Source: Pseudomonas sp. BGI-2
GTDB lineage: Bacteria; Pseudomonadota; Gammaproteobacteria; Pseudomonadales; Pseudomonadaceae
Direction of reading: 5' to 3'
Assembly (NCBI RefSeq): GCF_004310295.1
Contig: NZ_SISB01000033.1
Span: 1 to 64,000, forward strand
DNA length: 64,000 bases
This document shows, piece after piece, positions 17,454 to 26,115 of this stretch. Below the pieces are notes generated by a model, which saw nothing but the letters and a program-made list of their open reading frames with translations, was not told the origin of the DNA and searched no databases. Within the stretch, counting starts at the first letter, position 1. Every line of letters begins with the position of its first letter. The position numbers and the translations under genes are program-made.

Positions 17454-19190
17454 TTAATGAGAATGGCGAGGCACTTCGGAGCCGCGGCAACCGACCAGGA
17501 AGTCAAAGTCGCAACCCTGATCTGCTTGCAGCACATGGTCGATGTACAGCTGACGATAACCGCCCACGATCAATTGCTGCGGCGGTTGCAGATCCGCCAT
17601 GCGCGCCGCCAGTTCCGCATCCGGAATATCCAGATGCAAACGCCCGTTGGCGCAATCCAGTTCAATCCAGTCACCTTCCTTCACTGTGGCTAAAGGCCCG
17701 CCGGCCGCCGCTTCCGGCGCAACGTGCAAAACCACCGTGCCGTACGCCGTGCCGCTCATGCGAGCGTCGGAAATGCGTACCATGTCCGTCACTCCCTGAG
17801 CCAACAGCTTCGCCGGCAAGCCCATGTTGCCGACTTCGGCCATGCCCGGATATCCCTTCGGTCCGCAGTTCTTCATCACCAGAATCGAGTTGGCATCGAC
17901 GTCCAGTTCCGGATCGTTGATCCGCGCCTTGTACATGTCGAAGTTCTCGAACACCACCGCACGCCCGCGATGTTGCATCAGTTCGGCACTGGCCGCGGAG
18001 GGCTTGAGCACCGCACCCAGTGGCGCCAGGTTGCCGCGCAATACGCAGATCCCGCCGTCGGCGCGGATCGGATTGTCGAGGGTGCGGATCACTTCGTCCT
18101 GGCCGTAAATCGGTGCGTCCTTGGTGTTCTCGCCGAGGGTCTTGCCGTTGACGGTCAAGGCATTCGGGTTGGGAATCAGATTGGCTTCACCGAGGCGACG
18201 CAGTACTGCTGGCAGGCCGCCGGCGTAGTAGAACTCTTCCATCAGGAAGCGCCCGGACGGTTGCAGGTCGACGATGGTCGGCATGCCGCGACCGATACGC
18301 GTCCAGTCATCCAGGTCCAGTTCGACGCCGATGCGACCGGCGATGGCTTTCAAGTGGATCACGGCGTTGGTCGAGCCACCGATGGCGGCGTTCACACGGA
18401 TGGCGTTTTCGAAGGCTTCCTTGGTCAGGATCTTCGACAACTTCAAATCCTCGCGAACCATCTCCACCGCGCGCATGCCAGACATGTGCGCCAACACATA
18501 ACGCCGCGCATCAACCGCGGGAATCGCCGCGTTGTGGGGCAGGGACGTGCCCAGTGCTTCTGCCATGCAGGCCATGGTCGACGCGGTGCCCATGGTGTTG
18601 CAGGTACCGGCCGAACGGGACATGCCGCCCTCGGCCGCGAGGAAATCGTCAATGGTGATGGTGCCGGCTTTTACCTGTTCGCTGAGCTGCCAGACCACGG
18701 TGCCGGAGCCAATGTCCTGGCCTTTGTGCTTGCCGTTGAGCATCGGCCCGCCGGTGACCACGATCGCCGGCACGTCGCAACTGGCCGCGCCCATCAACAG
18801 TGCCGGGGTGGTTTTGTCGCAACCGGTCAGTAACACCACGCCGTCAATCGGGTTGCCGCGAATCGCTTCTTCGACGTCCATGCTGGTCAGGTTGCGGGTG
18901 AACATCGCGGTCGGGCGCAGGTTCGATTCGCCGTTGGAAAACACCGGGAATTCCACCGGCCAGCCACCGGCCTCGATCACCCCACGTTTGATGTGCTCCG
19001 CGATCTGGCGGAAATGCGCGTTGCACGGGGTCAGTTCCGACCAGGTGTTGCAGATGCCGATGATCGGCTTGCCGTGGAACTGGTGGTCGGCGATGCCCTG
19101 ATTCTTCATCCAGCTGCGGTACATGAAGCCGTTCTTATCGGCGGTGCCAAACCATTGGGCGGAGCGCAGGTTGGGTTTCTTATCAGACAT
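17454..19190 (-). CDS. araC: IlvD/Edd-family sugar-acid dehydratase, probably L-arabinonate dehydratase
   Basis: A 578-residue enzyme that dehydrates an aldonate to its 2-keto-3-deoxy acid using a [2Fe-2S] cluster and Mg2+. Cluster cysteines are at C56 (ELTPCNAH), C124 (TGCDKT) and C197 (AGTCNT), in the spacing known for L-arabinonate dehydratase. The downstream Mg/Ser motifs (SDARMSGTAYG) are present. Length (about 580) and the GTADKNGFMYRSWMKNQG start fit the sugar-acid branch rather than IlvD (about 615) or Edd (about 605). It is divergent from the MFS, AraD1 and aldehyde dehydrogenase genes. D-xylonate or another aldonate remains possible. Note that the name araC here means the dehydratase, not the AraC regulator. 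Confidence 0.85.
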   Translation of the reverse strand: MSDKKPNLRSAQWFGTADKNGFMYRSWMKNQGIADHQFHGKPIIGICNTWSELTPCNAHFRQIAEHIKRGVIEAGGWPVEFPVFSNGESNLRPTAMFTRNLTSMDVEEAIRGNPIDGVVLLTGCDKTTPALLMGAASCDVPAIVVTGGPMLNGKHKGQDIGSGTVVWQLSEQVKAGTITIDDFLAAEGGMSRSAGTCNTMGTASTMACMAEALGTSLPHNAAIPAVDARRYVLAHMSGMRAVEMVREDLKLSKILTKEAFENAIRVNAAIGGSTNAVIHLKAIAGRIGVELDLDDWTRIGRGMPTIVDLQPSGRFLMEEFYYAGGLPAVLRRLGEANLIPNPNALTVNGKTLGENTKDAPIYGQDEVIRTLDNPIRADGGICVLRGNLAPLGAVLKPSAASAELMQHRGRAVVFENFDMYKARINDPELDVDANSILVMKNCGPKGYPGMAEVGNMGLPAKLLAQGVTDMVRISDARMSGTAYGTVVLHVAPEAAAGGPLATVKEGDWIELDCANGRLHLDIPDAELAARMADLQPPQQLIVGGYRQLYIDHVLQADQGCDFDFLVGCRGSEVPRHSH

Positions 19191-19211
19191 GATCGATTCT
19201 CTTATTGTATG

Positions 19212-19221
19212 ACTATATTGT
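19212..19221. promoter_or_regulatory. Candidate operator, box 1
   Basis: ACTATATTGT, a near-palindrome 21 bases before the dehydratase start codon. It differs at one base from the perfect palindrome ACTATATAGT at 19287-19296. Paired near-identical palindromes in a divergent promoter are the usual FadR/GntR layout; binding is inferred. Confidence 0.5.
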
Positions 19222-19286
19222 TCGAGCTACGGCGTAAAATAAGCGCAATTTCGCCTGTTTGGAAGTGTTGTTGGCCAATTAGTATT

Positions 19287-19296
19287 ACTATATAGT
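19287..19296. promoter_or_regulatory. Candidate operator, box 2
   Basis: ACTATATAGT, a perfect 10-bp palindrome 75 bases from box 1 centre to centre, upstream of the MFS transporter start at 19384. Proposed target of the regulator at 16554-17273. Confidence 0.5.
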
Positions 19297-19383
19297 CGTT
19301 TTCAACGGAGGGATTGCCCTGGCAGTTTTCGGCGAGAGGCGTCCCCCGAGGTTCTATAACAACAACAATCGGAGACCGATCTC

Positions 19384-20706
19384 ATGAGCCAGGAACTGCG
19401 GCTTATTCGTCGCATCACGCTGAAACTGATTCCCTTCCTGATCCTGCTGTACCTGATCGCCTATGTGGATCGCTCCGCCGTAGGGTTCGCGAAGTTGCAC
19501 ATGGGCGCCGACATTGGCCTGGGCGATGCGGCCTATGGTCTCGGCGCAGGGTTGTTCTTCATTGGCTACTTCCTGCTGGAAATCCCCAGTAACCTGATGC
19601 TCGACCGCTTCGGCGCCCGGCGCTGGTTCGCGCGGATCATGGTCACCTGGGGCGCCATCACCATCGGCATGGCCTTCGTCCAGGGGCCGCACAGCTTCTA
19701 TGTCATGCGCTTTCTGCTCGGCGCGGCCGAAGCCGGGTTCTTTCCGGGCGTTCTCTACTACATCACCCAATGGTTCCCGGTTCGTCATCGCGGCAAGATC
19801 CTCGGGCTGTTCATCCTTTCCCAACCCATCGCGATGATGATCACCGGCCCGGTGTCCGGCGGCTTGCTCGGCATGGACGGCATCCTGGGTCTGCATGGCT
19901 GGCAGTGGCTGTTCATCGTCATCGGCACCCCGGCGATCCTGCTGACCTGGCCGGTGCTGCGCTATCTGCCGGACGGCCCGCAACAGGTGAAATGGATGGA
20001 TCAGGCCGAGAAAGACTGGCTGACCGGTGAGCTGAAAAAGGACCTTGAGGCATACGGCCAGACCCGGCACGGCAATCCGCTGCATGCCCTGAAAGACAAG
20101 CGCGTGTTGCTGCTGGCGCTGTTTTATCTGCCGGTGACCTTGAGCATTTATGGCCTGGGCCTGTGGCTGCCCACGTTGATCAAACAGTTCGGCGGCTCTG
20201 ATCTGGTGACCGGTTTCGTGTCATCGGTGCCGTACATCTTCGGGATCATTGGTTTGCTGATCATTCCGCGCAGTTCCGACCGCCTGAATGATCGTTACGG
20301 CCACCTCGCTGTGCTTTATGTGCTGGGTGCCATCGGCCTGTTCCTCAGCGCCTGGCTGACGGTGCCGATGCTGCAACTCGCGGCGTTGTGCCTGGTAGCG
20401 TTTGCGCTGTTTTCCTGCACGGCGGTGTTCTGGACCTTGCCCGGTCGTTTCTTCGCAGGCGCCAGTGCGGCGGCGGGGATCGCGTTGATCAACTCGGTGG
20501 GCAACCTGGGTGGCTATATCGGGCCGTTCGTGATTGGTGCGCTGAAGGAATACACCGGCAACCTGGCATCGGGGCTGTATTTCCTGTCGGGTGTGATGGT
20601 GTTCGGGCTGGTGTTGACCGGCGTGGTGTATCGGTTGCTGGAGCGCAAGCATGTGCTGTCGGGTGACCAGTTTGCCGCCAGTGCCAGAGGCGCAACCCGT
20701 ACCTGA
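19384..20706 (+). CDS. MFS transporter, sugar-acid (anion:cation symporter) type
   Basis: A 440-residue, 12-TM inner-membrane symporter. The start RRITLKLIPFLILLYLIAYVDRSAVGFAKLHM and the loop LDRFGARRWFARIMVTWG match the ACS family that imports hexuronates, galactonate, tartrate and phthalate-like acids. Its position between a sugar-acid dehydratase and downstream catabolic enzymes indicates uptake of the aldonate. It is the first gene of the plus-strand transcript that leaves the shared operator region. Confidence 0.87.
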   Translation: MSQELRLIRRITLKLIPFLILLYLIAYVDRSAVGFAKLHMGADIGLGDAAYGLGAGLFFIGYFLLEIPSNLMLDRFGARRWFARIMVTWGAITIGMAFVQGPHSFYVMRFLLGAAEAGFFPGVLYYITQWFPVRHRGKILGLFILSQPIAMMITGPVSGGLLGMDGILGLHGWQWLFIVIGTPAILLTWPVLRYLPDGPQQVKWMDQAEKDWLTGELKKDLEAYGQTRHGNPLHALKDKRVLLLALFYLPVTLSIYGLGLWLPTLIKQFGGSDLVTGFVSSVPYIFGIIGLLIIPRSSDRLNDRYGHLAVLYVLGAIGLFLSAWLTVPMLQLAALCLVAFALFSCTAVFWTLPGRFFAGASAAAGIALINSVGNLGGYIGPFVIGALKEYTGNLASGLYFLSGVMVFGLVLTGVVYRLLERKHVLSGDQFAASARGATRT

Positions 20707-20724
20707 GGAGTTACACCGATCCAC

Positions 20725-20812
20725 TGTGGGAGTGAGCCTGCTCGCGATGACTGACTCACTTTCACCAATGGAGTCGACTGTCAGATCGCTATCGCGAGCA
20801 GGCTCACTCCCG
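20725..20812. repeat. REPIN (paired inverted REP)
   Basis: Two inverted copies of TGTGGGAGTGAGCCTGCTCG are separated by about 45 bases. It sits between the transporter and the AraD1-like gene, inside the presumed operon, where it could reduce or stabilise downstream transcript. Confidence 0.8.
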
Positions 20813-20858
20813 CACGGGTTTTGCGGTGTGTTCGAGTTTTGTTTAAAGGAGAAAATCC

Positions 20859-21851
20859 ATGCGTTTAGTGCAGTTCGAACTGAGTAACGGCGAGCGTCGG
20901 GTGGGCGTGGTCGAAGAGGGGCTGATCCGCGAAGTGCAGGACGCGCGCACTGTTCGCGACCTGGCCCTGGCGGCGATCGAGGCGGGCGTCAATCTGCAGC
21001 AGCAGGTGAAAACCCTTGGCCTTGGCATCAGCCATGACTACGCAGAGTTGCTGGCCCAACTGCGGATCCTGCCGCCGCTGGATCACCCGGATCCGGCGCA
21101 CATGCTGGTCAGCGGCACCGGCCTGACCCACCTCGGCAGCGCTTCGGCCCGGGACAAAATGCATCAGCAGGTCGGCGACGAAGCGGCGATGACCGACACC
21201 ATGCGCATTTTCAGATGGGGCGTGGAGGGCGGTAAACCGGCGGCCGGCCAGGCTGGGGTGCAACCGGAGTGGTTCTACAAGGGCGACGGCAGCATCGTCG
21301 TGCGTCCGGGCCAACCGTTCCCGCTGCCGCCCTTTGCCGAGGACGCGGGTGAAGAGCCTGAACTCAGTGGCCTCTACGTCATCGGCCACGATGGCAAACC
21401 GTATCGCCTCGGTTTCGCGGTGGGCAACGAGTTCTCCGATCACGTCATGGAGCGCAAGAATTACCTCTACCTGGCGCATTCGAAACTGCGCAGTTGCAGC
21501 TATGGCCCGGAGCTTCGCGTCGGCAAATTGCCGGAGCATCTGGCCGGCACCAGCCGCATCCTGCGTGACGGCGAGGTGCTGTGGCAAAACGAGTTCCTCA
21601 GCGGCGAGGCCAACATGTGCCACAGCCTGGAAAACCTCGAGTACCACCATTTCAAATACAGCCAGTTCCTGCGTCCGGGGGACGTGCACATTCATTTCTT
21701 CGGCACCGCGACCCTGTCCTTTGCCGACGGCATTCGCACCCGACCGGGTGATGTGTTCGAGATCAGTCAGGCCGAGTTCGGCGCGCCGTTGATCAACGGG
21801 ATTGCACCGGTTGAAGCAGCGTTCGAGCCCGGCACCGTCGGCACCCTTTAA
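20859..21851 (+). CDS. AraD1/FAH-family 2-keto-3-deoxy-sugar-acid dehydratase
   Basis: A 330-residue enzyme of the fumarylacetoacetate-hydrolase fold. The acidic metal-binding segment 'AGEEPELSGLYVIGHDG' and the 'GFAVGNEFSDHVMERKNYLYLAHSKLR' block are typical of the AraD1 family. Expected reaction: dehydration of 2-keto-3-deoxy-L-arabinonate (or the xylose analogue) to 2,5-dioxovalerate. A strong AAAGGAGAAAATCC precedes the ATG. It is followed 10 bases later by the aldehyde dehydrogenase, so the two are co-transcribed. The substrate is inferred from the neighbours. Confidence 0.82.
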   Translation: MRLVQFELSNGERRVGVVEEGLIREVQDARTVRDLALAAIEAGVNLQQQVKTLGLGISHDYAELLAQLRILPPLDHPDPAHMLVSGTGLTHLGSASARDKMHQQVGDEAAMTDTMRIFRWGVEGGKPAAGQAGVQPEWFYKGDGSIVVRPGQPFPLPPFAEDAGEEPELSGLYVIGHDGKPYRLGFAVGNEFSDHVMERKNYLYLAHSKLRSCSYGPELRVGKLPEHLAGTSRILRDGEVLWQNEFLSGEANMCHSLENLEYHHFKYSQFLRPGDVHIHFFGTATLSFADGIRTRPGDVFEISQAEFGAPLINGIAPVEAAFEPGTVGTL

Positions 21852-21861
21852 GGAGACACCC

Positions 21862-23442
21862 ATGACCCTGATTCTTGGTCACAACTACATCGGCGGCCAG
21901 CGCAGCGCCGCCGGCACCGTCAAATTGCAAAGCATCGATGCCAGCACCGGCGAGGCATTGCCTCATGATTTCTTCCAGGCCACGCCTGAAGAAGTCGATG
22001 CCGCCGCCAAGGCAGCCGCAGCCGCTTACCCGACTTACCGCAGCCTGAGCGCGGAACGTCGCGCGCAATTTCTCGATGCGATTGCCGATGAACTCGACGC
22101 CTTGGGCGATGATTTCGTCGCTGTGGTCTGCCGCGAAACGGCATTGCCTGCCGGACGTATTCAAGGTGAACGCGGGCGCACCAGCGGCCAGATGCGACTG
22201 TTCGCCAAAGTGCTGCGTCGCGGTGATTTCTACGGCGCGCGGATTGATCAGGCATTGCCGGATCGCCAACCGCTGCCACGTCCGGACTTGCGCCAATACC
22301 GCATCGGCCTAGGGCCCGTCGCCGTGTTTGGTGCGAGCAATTTTCCGTTGGCATTCTCCACGGCGGGCGGCGATACCGCCTCGGCGTTGGCCGCCGGTTG
22401 CCCGGTGGTGTTCAAGGCTCACGGCGGCCACATGGCCACTGCTGAACAGGTGGCTGATGCGTTGATTCGCGCGGCGGAAAAAACCGGCATGCCGGCCGGC
22501 GTATTCAACATGATCTACGGCGGCGGAGTCGGCGAAGCGCTGGTCAAGCACCCGGCGATTCAGGCGGTCGGTTTTACCGGTTCGCTGAAGGGTGGCCGTG
22601 CGTTGTGTGACATGGCCGCAGCACGTGCGCAGCCCATCCCGGTGTTTGCTGAGATGTCGAGCATCAACCCGGTGATCGTGTTGCCGCAGGCCCTGGACGT
22701 TCGCGCAGACACCGTTGCCCGCGACCTGACCGCTTCGGTGGTGCAGGGTTGCGGTCAGTTCTGCACCAATCCGGGCCTGGTGATGGGTATTCGCTCGGCG
22801 CAATTCTCCGCGTTCGCGCAACAGGTGGCGGGACTCATAGGCGATCAGCCGGCGCAAACGATGCTCAATGCCGGGACCTTGAGCAGCTATGGCAAAGGCT
22901 TGCAAAAACTCCTCGCTCACCCGGGTATCGAGCATCTGGCCGGCCAGGTGCAGCAGGGCAATCAGGCGCAACCGCAACTGTTTAAAGCCGACGTCAGCCT
23001 GTTGATCAATGGCGATGAAGTCTTGCAGGAAGAAGTCTTCGGCCCGACCACGGTGTTCGTCGAAGTCGCGGATCAGGCGCAACTCTGTGCCGCATTGAAC
23101 GGCCTGCACGGGCAGCTGACGGCGACGATCATTGGCGAACCGGCGGACTTCGAACAGTTCCGCGAGCTGACAGCGTTGCTGGAGCAAAAGGTCGGACGGA
23201 TCCTGCTCAATGGCTATCCGACGGGCGTTGAAGTCTGTGATTCGATGGTCCATGGCGGGCCGTATCCGGCGACTTCCGATGCGCGCGGCACATCGGTGGG
23301 TACGTTGGCGATTGACCGTTTCCTGCGGCCGGTGTGCTTCCAAAGCTATCCTGACAGCCTGCTGCCGGAGGCGTTGAAAAATGGGAATCCATTGCGCATT
23401 CAACGACTGGTGAACGGCCAACCATCCCGCGACGCCCTCTGA
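21862..23442 (+). CDS. 2,5-dioxovalerate (alpha-ketoglutarate semialdehyde) dehydrogenase
   Basis: A 526-residue NAD(P)-dependent aldehyde dehydrogenase. The catalytic Cys is in GCGQFCTNPGLV and the general-base Glu in FAEMSSINP; the cofactor loop is VGFTGSLKGG. Length is typical of the ketoglutaric semialdehyde dehydrogenase branch (about 525). It would complete the non-phosphorylating pathway to 2-oxoglutarate. The ATG at 21862 has AAGGAGACACCC directly upstream; the longer open frame from 21802 lacks an RBS. No sugar dehydrogenase or lactonase is encoded beside it, so the locus starts from the aldonate. Confidence 0.88.
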   Translation: MTLILGHNYIGGQRSAAGTVKLQSIDASTGEALPHDFFQATPEEVDAAAKAAAAAYPTYRSLSAERRAQFLDAIADELDALGDDFVAVVCRETALPAGRIQGERGRTSGQMRLFAKVLRRGDFYGARIDQALPDRQPLPRPDLRQYRIGLGPVAVFGASNFPLAFSTAGGDTASALAAGCPVVFKAHGGHMATAEQVADALIRAAEKTGMPAGVFNMIYGGGVGEALVKHPAIQAVGFTGSLKGGRALCDMAAARAQPIPVFAEMSSINPVIVLPQALDVRADTVARDLTASVVQGCGQFCTNPGLVMGIRSAQFSAFAQQVAGLIGDQPAQTMLNAGTLSSYGKGLQKLLAHPGIEHLAGQVQQGNQAQPQLFKADVSLLINGDEVLQEEVFGPTTVFVEVADQAQLCAALNGLHGQLTATIIGEPADFEQFRELTALLEQKVGRILLNGYPTGVEVCDSMVHGGPYPATSDARGTSVGTLAIDRFLRPVCFQSYPDSLLPEALKNGNPLRIQRLVNGQPSRDAL

Positions 23443-23460
23443 CCGCCGAGCAAAACCCCC

Positions 23461-23567
23461 TGTAGGAGTGAGCCGGCTCCGGGCGGCGTTCCGACGATAG
23501 CGGTCTATCAGTCAAAAATGATGTCGACTGACACGCCGCTATCGCGAGCAGGCTCACTCCCACATTT
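23461..23567. repeat. REPIN (paired inverted REP)
   Basis: TGTAGGAGTGAGCCGGCTCC at the left and the inverted GAGCAGGCTCACTCCCACA at the right. Same family as the element at 20725-20812. It occupies most of the gap after the aldehyde dehydrogenase. Confidence 0.75.
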
Positions 23568-23657
23568 GTTCGGGGTTGTATGGGATATGTGTGCCAGGCA
23601 CAGGCCCTCCCTCACATTGAGCTATCATTGCGTTTTTCCCATTCAAAGATTACTGCC

Positions 23658-23954
23658 ATGACTGCCGCTACCGACACCTTGCTCGCCACCCTCGAACACT
23701 GCGATATGGTGGAAATCGACGGGCTGCACGCCTTCGAATTCTCCCTCGATGAAGACGATAACCTGCACATCGAATGCCTCGACGGCCGCGTGTCCAAGCA
23801 CTGGGAGTTCACCCCGGCCCAAGTCGAGGCCGCAACCTTCGACCCTACCCTGCAAAGCTGGCTGATCACCGGTGATTCCGGCGAGCACCGCTTGGTGTGC
23901 ATGACCGCGTTCCGTGGTGACGACGAGGATGAAGAAGGGAATGAGGATGCATAA
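23658..23954 (+). CDS. DUF5629 family protein
   Basis: A 98-residue acidic cytoplasmic protein (MTAATDTLLATLEHCDMVEI...) with a C-terminal run of Asp/Glu. It resembles the small DUF5629 family of pseudomonads; the function is unknown. The open frame begins earlier at 23580, but that segment is not protein-like. Its last codons overlap the start of the lactonase-like gene by 8 bases. Confidence 0.75.
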   Translation: MTAATDTLLATLEHCDMVEIDGLHAFEFSLDEDDNLHIECLDGRVSKHWEFTPAQVEAATFDPTLQSWLITGDSGEHRLVCMTAFRGDDEDEEGNEDA

Positions 23955-25116
23955 ACTTTGGCCACTGTTGATGGCCGGCAGCATCGGCGCGATGGGCATT
24001 GAGGCGGCGTCGGCCGATGACTATCAATTGCTGGTCGGTTCCTACACGGCGGGGCAGAGTCAGGGGATTTATCGCCTGAACTTCGACAGCACCACCGGGC
24101 AGATCAACCCCAAGCCGCTGCAAGTGGTCACCAGTGAAAACCCGTCCTGGCTGACGGTTTCCAAGGATCAGCAGCGCCTGTTCGTGGTCAACGAAAACGG
24201 CCCCGGACAGAAAGATCCGGTAGGGCGCGTGAGCAGTTATGCCATCGACCCCAAGACCCACGAACTGAGCCTGATCAATCAGGTGCAGAGCCTGGGTAAC
24301 GAGCCGACACATTCGAGCCTCAGCGGTGATGCCAGTCATTTGTTCGTCAGCAATTATTCGGTGGTTGAAGACCCGGGTGGCACGCTGGCGGTGTTGCCGG
24401 TTGGCGCTGATGGCAAGCTCAAAAACGTAGTGCAGATGAGCAGTCATCCGTCGAGCAGGGTTAACCCCGAGCGGCAGATGTCGGCGCATGTGCACTCGAC
24501 GATTTCATCGCCGGACGGAAAGTTTGTGTTCTCCAATGACCTGGGGGCAGACAAGGTCTTTGTCTACCGCTTCGATCCCAAGGCGAACCCGGAGCTGCCG
24601 CTGGTTGCAGCCACCCCGGCATCCGTCCAGTTGCCACCCGGCAGCGGACCGCGTCATTTGTTGTTCAGCGTCGATGGCAAACATGCCTGGCTGACCATGG
24701 AAATGAGCGCGCAGGTCGCGGTGTTCGATTACCAGAACGGCAAGCTTGAGCAAACCCAGAGGGTTGATCTGGCGGCGGGTCAGCCTGTTTCCGACAAGGC
24801 AGCCGCTGCGCTGCACGCATCGGTCGATGGCAAGTTCCTCTACGTCAGCAACCGTGGCACCGCCAATCAGTTGCTGGTGTTTGCCATTGATCCTGCGACC
24901 GGCCACCTCAAAGAGTTGCAGCGTCGTTCGGTGGACGGTGATCATCCACGCGAGTTCAGCCTCGACCCGAGCGGCAAGTTCTTGCTGATTGCCAATCAGA
25001 AGAGCAACCAGATTGTCGTGGTCGAACGCGATGCCAAGAGCGGTTTGCTGGGTAAAACCGTGCAAAAGCTGCCGATGGATGCTCCGAGCGACCTCAAGTT
25101 TCTGGTGCGTCAATAG
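23947..25116 (+). CDS. Exported lactonase-family beta-propeller (6-phosphogluconolactonase-like fold)
   Basis: A 389-residue protein with a signal peptide (MHKLWPLLMAGSIGAMGIEAASA, cleavage probably after ASA) and a seven-bladed propeller of the lactonase family (PF10282 type). Hallmarks are 'LLVGSYTAGQSQGIYRLNFD', 'NPSWLTVSKDQQRLFVVNE' and 'PREFSLDPSGKFLLIANQKSNQIVV'. Export argues against the cytoplasmic pentose-phosphate lactonase role. It may hydrolyse a periplasmic sugar lactone, and the aldonate locus upstream makes that attractive, but nothing in the sequence proves it. The start at 23947 has GAAGGGA upstream; the ATG at 23941 is the alternative. Confidence 0.82.
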   Translation: MHKLWPLLMAGSIGAMGIEAASADDYQLLVGSYTAGQSQGIYRLNFDSTTGQINPKPLQVVTSENPSWLTVSKDQQRLFVVNENGPGQKDPVGRVSSYAIDPKTHELSLINQVQSLGNEPTHSSLSGDASHLFVSNYSVVEDPGGTLAVLPVGADGKLKNVVQMSSHPSSRVNPERQMSAHVHSTISSPDGKFVFSNDLGADKVFVYRFDPKANPELPLVAATPASVQLPPGSGPRHLLFSVDGKHAWLTMEMSAQVAVFDYQNGKLEQTQRVDLAAGQPVSDKAAAALHASVDGKFLYVSNRGTANQLLVFAIDPATGHLKELQRRSVDGDHPREFSLDPSGKFLLIANQKSNQIVVVERDAKSGLLGKTVQKLPMDAPSDLKFLVRQ

Positions 25117-25119
25117 GCC

Positions 25120-25144
25120 GCAGGCCCCGGTTGATGGGGCCTGC
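25120..25144 (+). terminator. Hairpin after the lactonase gene, probable terminator
   Basis: GCAGGCCCC-GGTTGAT-GGGGCCTGC, a 9-bp GC-rich stem immediately after the stop codon. The following tract (GTCCTTGT) is only weakly T-rich, so termination may be partial. Confidence 0.55.
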
Positions 25145-25271
25145 GTCCTTGTATTAATGACGCTGATATCAGCTAATGCTACAAAAGATTTCAAGGCGCC
25201 CACCTCGACGGTTAAGTTTGCTTCACGGCCCCACCGGGCAAGCAAGCCAACTGAATCCGAGGAATACCGCC

Positions 25272-25451
25272 ATGAACTTCAATCTCTTCTCCATCATCGC
25301 CGCTTCTGCCATCTCTGCCACCGTTGCTCTGCCAGCCAGCGCTAACGTTGAAATCAGCGACAAAAAATCCCACGCCCAGAGCTACACCCAGAAATACTTG
25401 CAACAGAGCGCCAACTTCTACGCGGCTCTGGATCACAAGACCCAAGCCTGA
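25272..25451 (+). CDS. Small exported protein, unknown function
   Basis: 59 residues: a signal peptide (MNFNLFSIIAASAISATVALPASA) followed by about 35 polar residues (NVEISDKKSHAQSYTQKYLQ...). GAGGAATACC lies just upstream of the ATG. It is not recognised beyond a conserved-looking small periplasmic protein. It stands alone between two hairpins. Confidence 0.65.
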   Translation: MNFNLFSIIAASAISATVALPASANVEISDKKSHAQSYTQKYLQQSANFYAALDHKTQA

Positions 25452-25471
25452 AATTCCAGCCCTGCACCTTT

Positions 25472-25546
25472 TATGCAGGAGCGAAGTCACTTGCGCCGAT
25501 AGAGCTGAAAAGCATCGAGAAACCTGAGTGATGTCGCTCCTGCATA
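25472..25546. repeat. Imperfect inverted repeat
   Basis: TATGCAGGAGCGAAGTCACT and AGTGATGTCGCTCCTGCATA are near-exact reverse complements (two mismatches) around a 34-base loop. REP-like in layout but a different sequence family from the others. It lies after the stop codon at 25451. Confidence 0.7.
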
Positions 25547-25661
25547 ACGCGTTTACGTCAGCATCACATAGCCACTAATCAAGCGCTTGATGTCACATGG
25601 CCATGCGTTTAGATTTGACGCTGAGTTTTTGACTCCTTATCTAATAACAAGGATCGACAGC

Positions 25662-25787
25662 ATGGCGATGCGTCTGGCAGTGGTTCTTCTGTTTCTCTAT
25701 TCCACCCCCATTCTTTCGGCTGCCCAGCCCGTTCCAGACGACCCGGATGCGGCCCGCGAGCGCATGATGAGTTTTATTGAAGACTGA
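25662..25787 (+). CDS. Very small exported protein, unknown
   Basis: 41 residues: MAMRLAVVLLFLYSTPILSAAQPVPDDPDAARERMMSFIED. A clear signal peptide with cleavage near SAA, leaving a mature peptide of about 20 acidic residues. ACAAGGATCGACAGC gives a good RBS for the ATG at 25662. The upstream extension of the frame to 25587 is not protein-like. I do not recognise the product. Confidence 0.5.
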   Translation: MAMRLAVVLLFLYSTPILSAAQPVPDDPDAARERMMSFIED

Positions 25788-25902
25788 AATAGACTGGCTT
25801 AATGATTAACGAAGCTGATGGCTACTATGGAAAACCCTGAGTGGTTAACACAGCTTTTTTGATCGATTCTGTGGGCTCTGAAACATGCCCACGGAGAACA
25901 CC

Positions 25903-26115
25903 ATGGCCAGCTCAATCCTCACTTCTGCCAAATACGGCGCCTACCTGGCCATAGGCCTTTATGTGGCCCTGGTACTGGTCGTCAGCCTTTCGGCTCAATT
26001 GCAACATACCGTTGAAGCACCGATTCAGGTCGCTTATCCCGCCATCCAGTTCGAACACCGCGCTCAAAGCGTGATGGTTGAACACGCAGACTTGGCGGGA
26101 GTGGCAGGGGCATGA
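25903..26115 (+). CDS. Small single-TM membrane protein, unknown
   Basis: 70 residues with one strong TM segment (YGAYLAIGLYVALVLVVSLSA) near the N-terminus and a polar C-terminal tail predicted on the outer side. ACGGAGAACACC precedes the ATG at 25903; an ATG 18 bases earlier has no RBS. Its stop overlaps the next start by 4 bases (ATGA), so the two products are made together. Confidence 0.6.
   Translation: MASSILTSAKYGAYLAIGLYVALVLVVSLSAQLQHTVEAPIQVAYPAIQFEHRAQSVMVEHADLAGVAGA

Noticed and set aside
18458..18833. Plus-strand frame opposite the sugar-acid dehydratase
   Set aside because: Shadow of the IlvD/Edd gene, whose cluster cysteines and length are intact on the minus strand.
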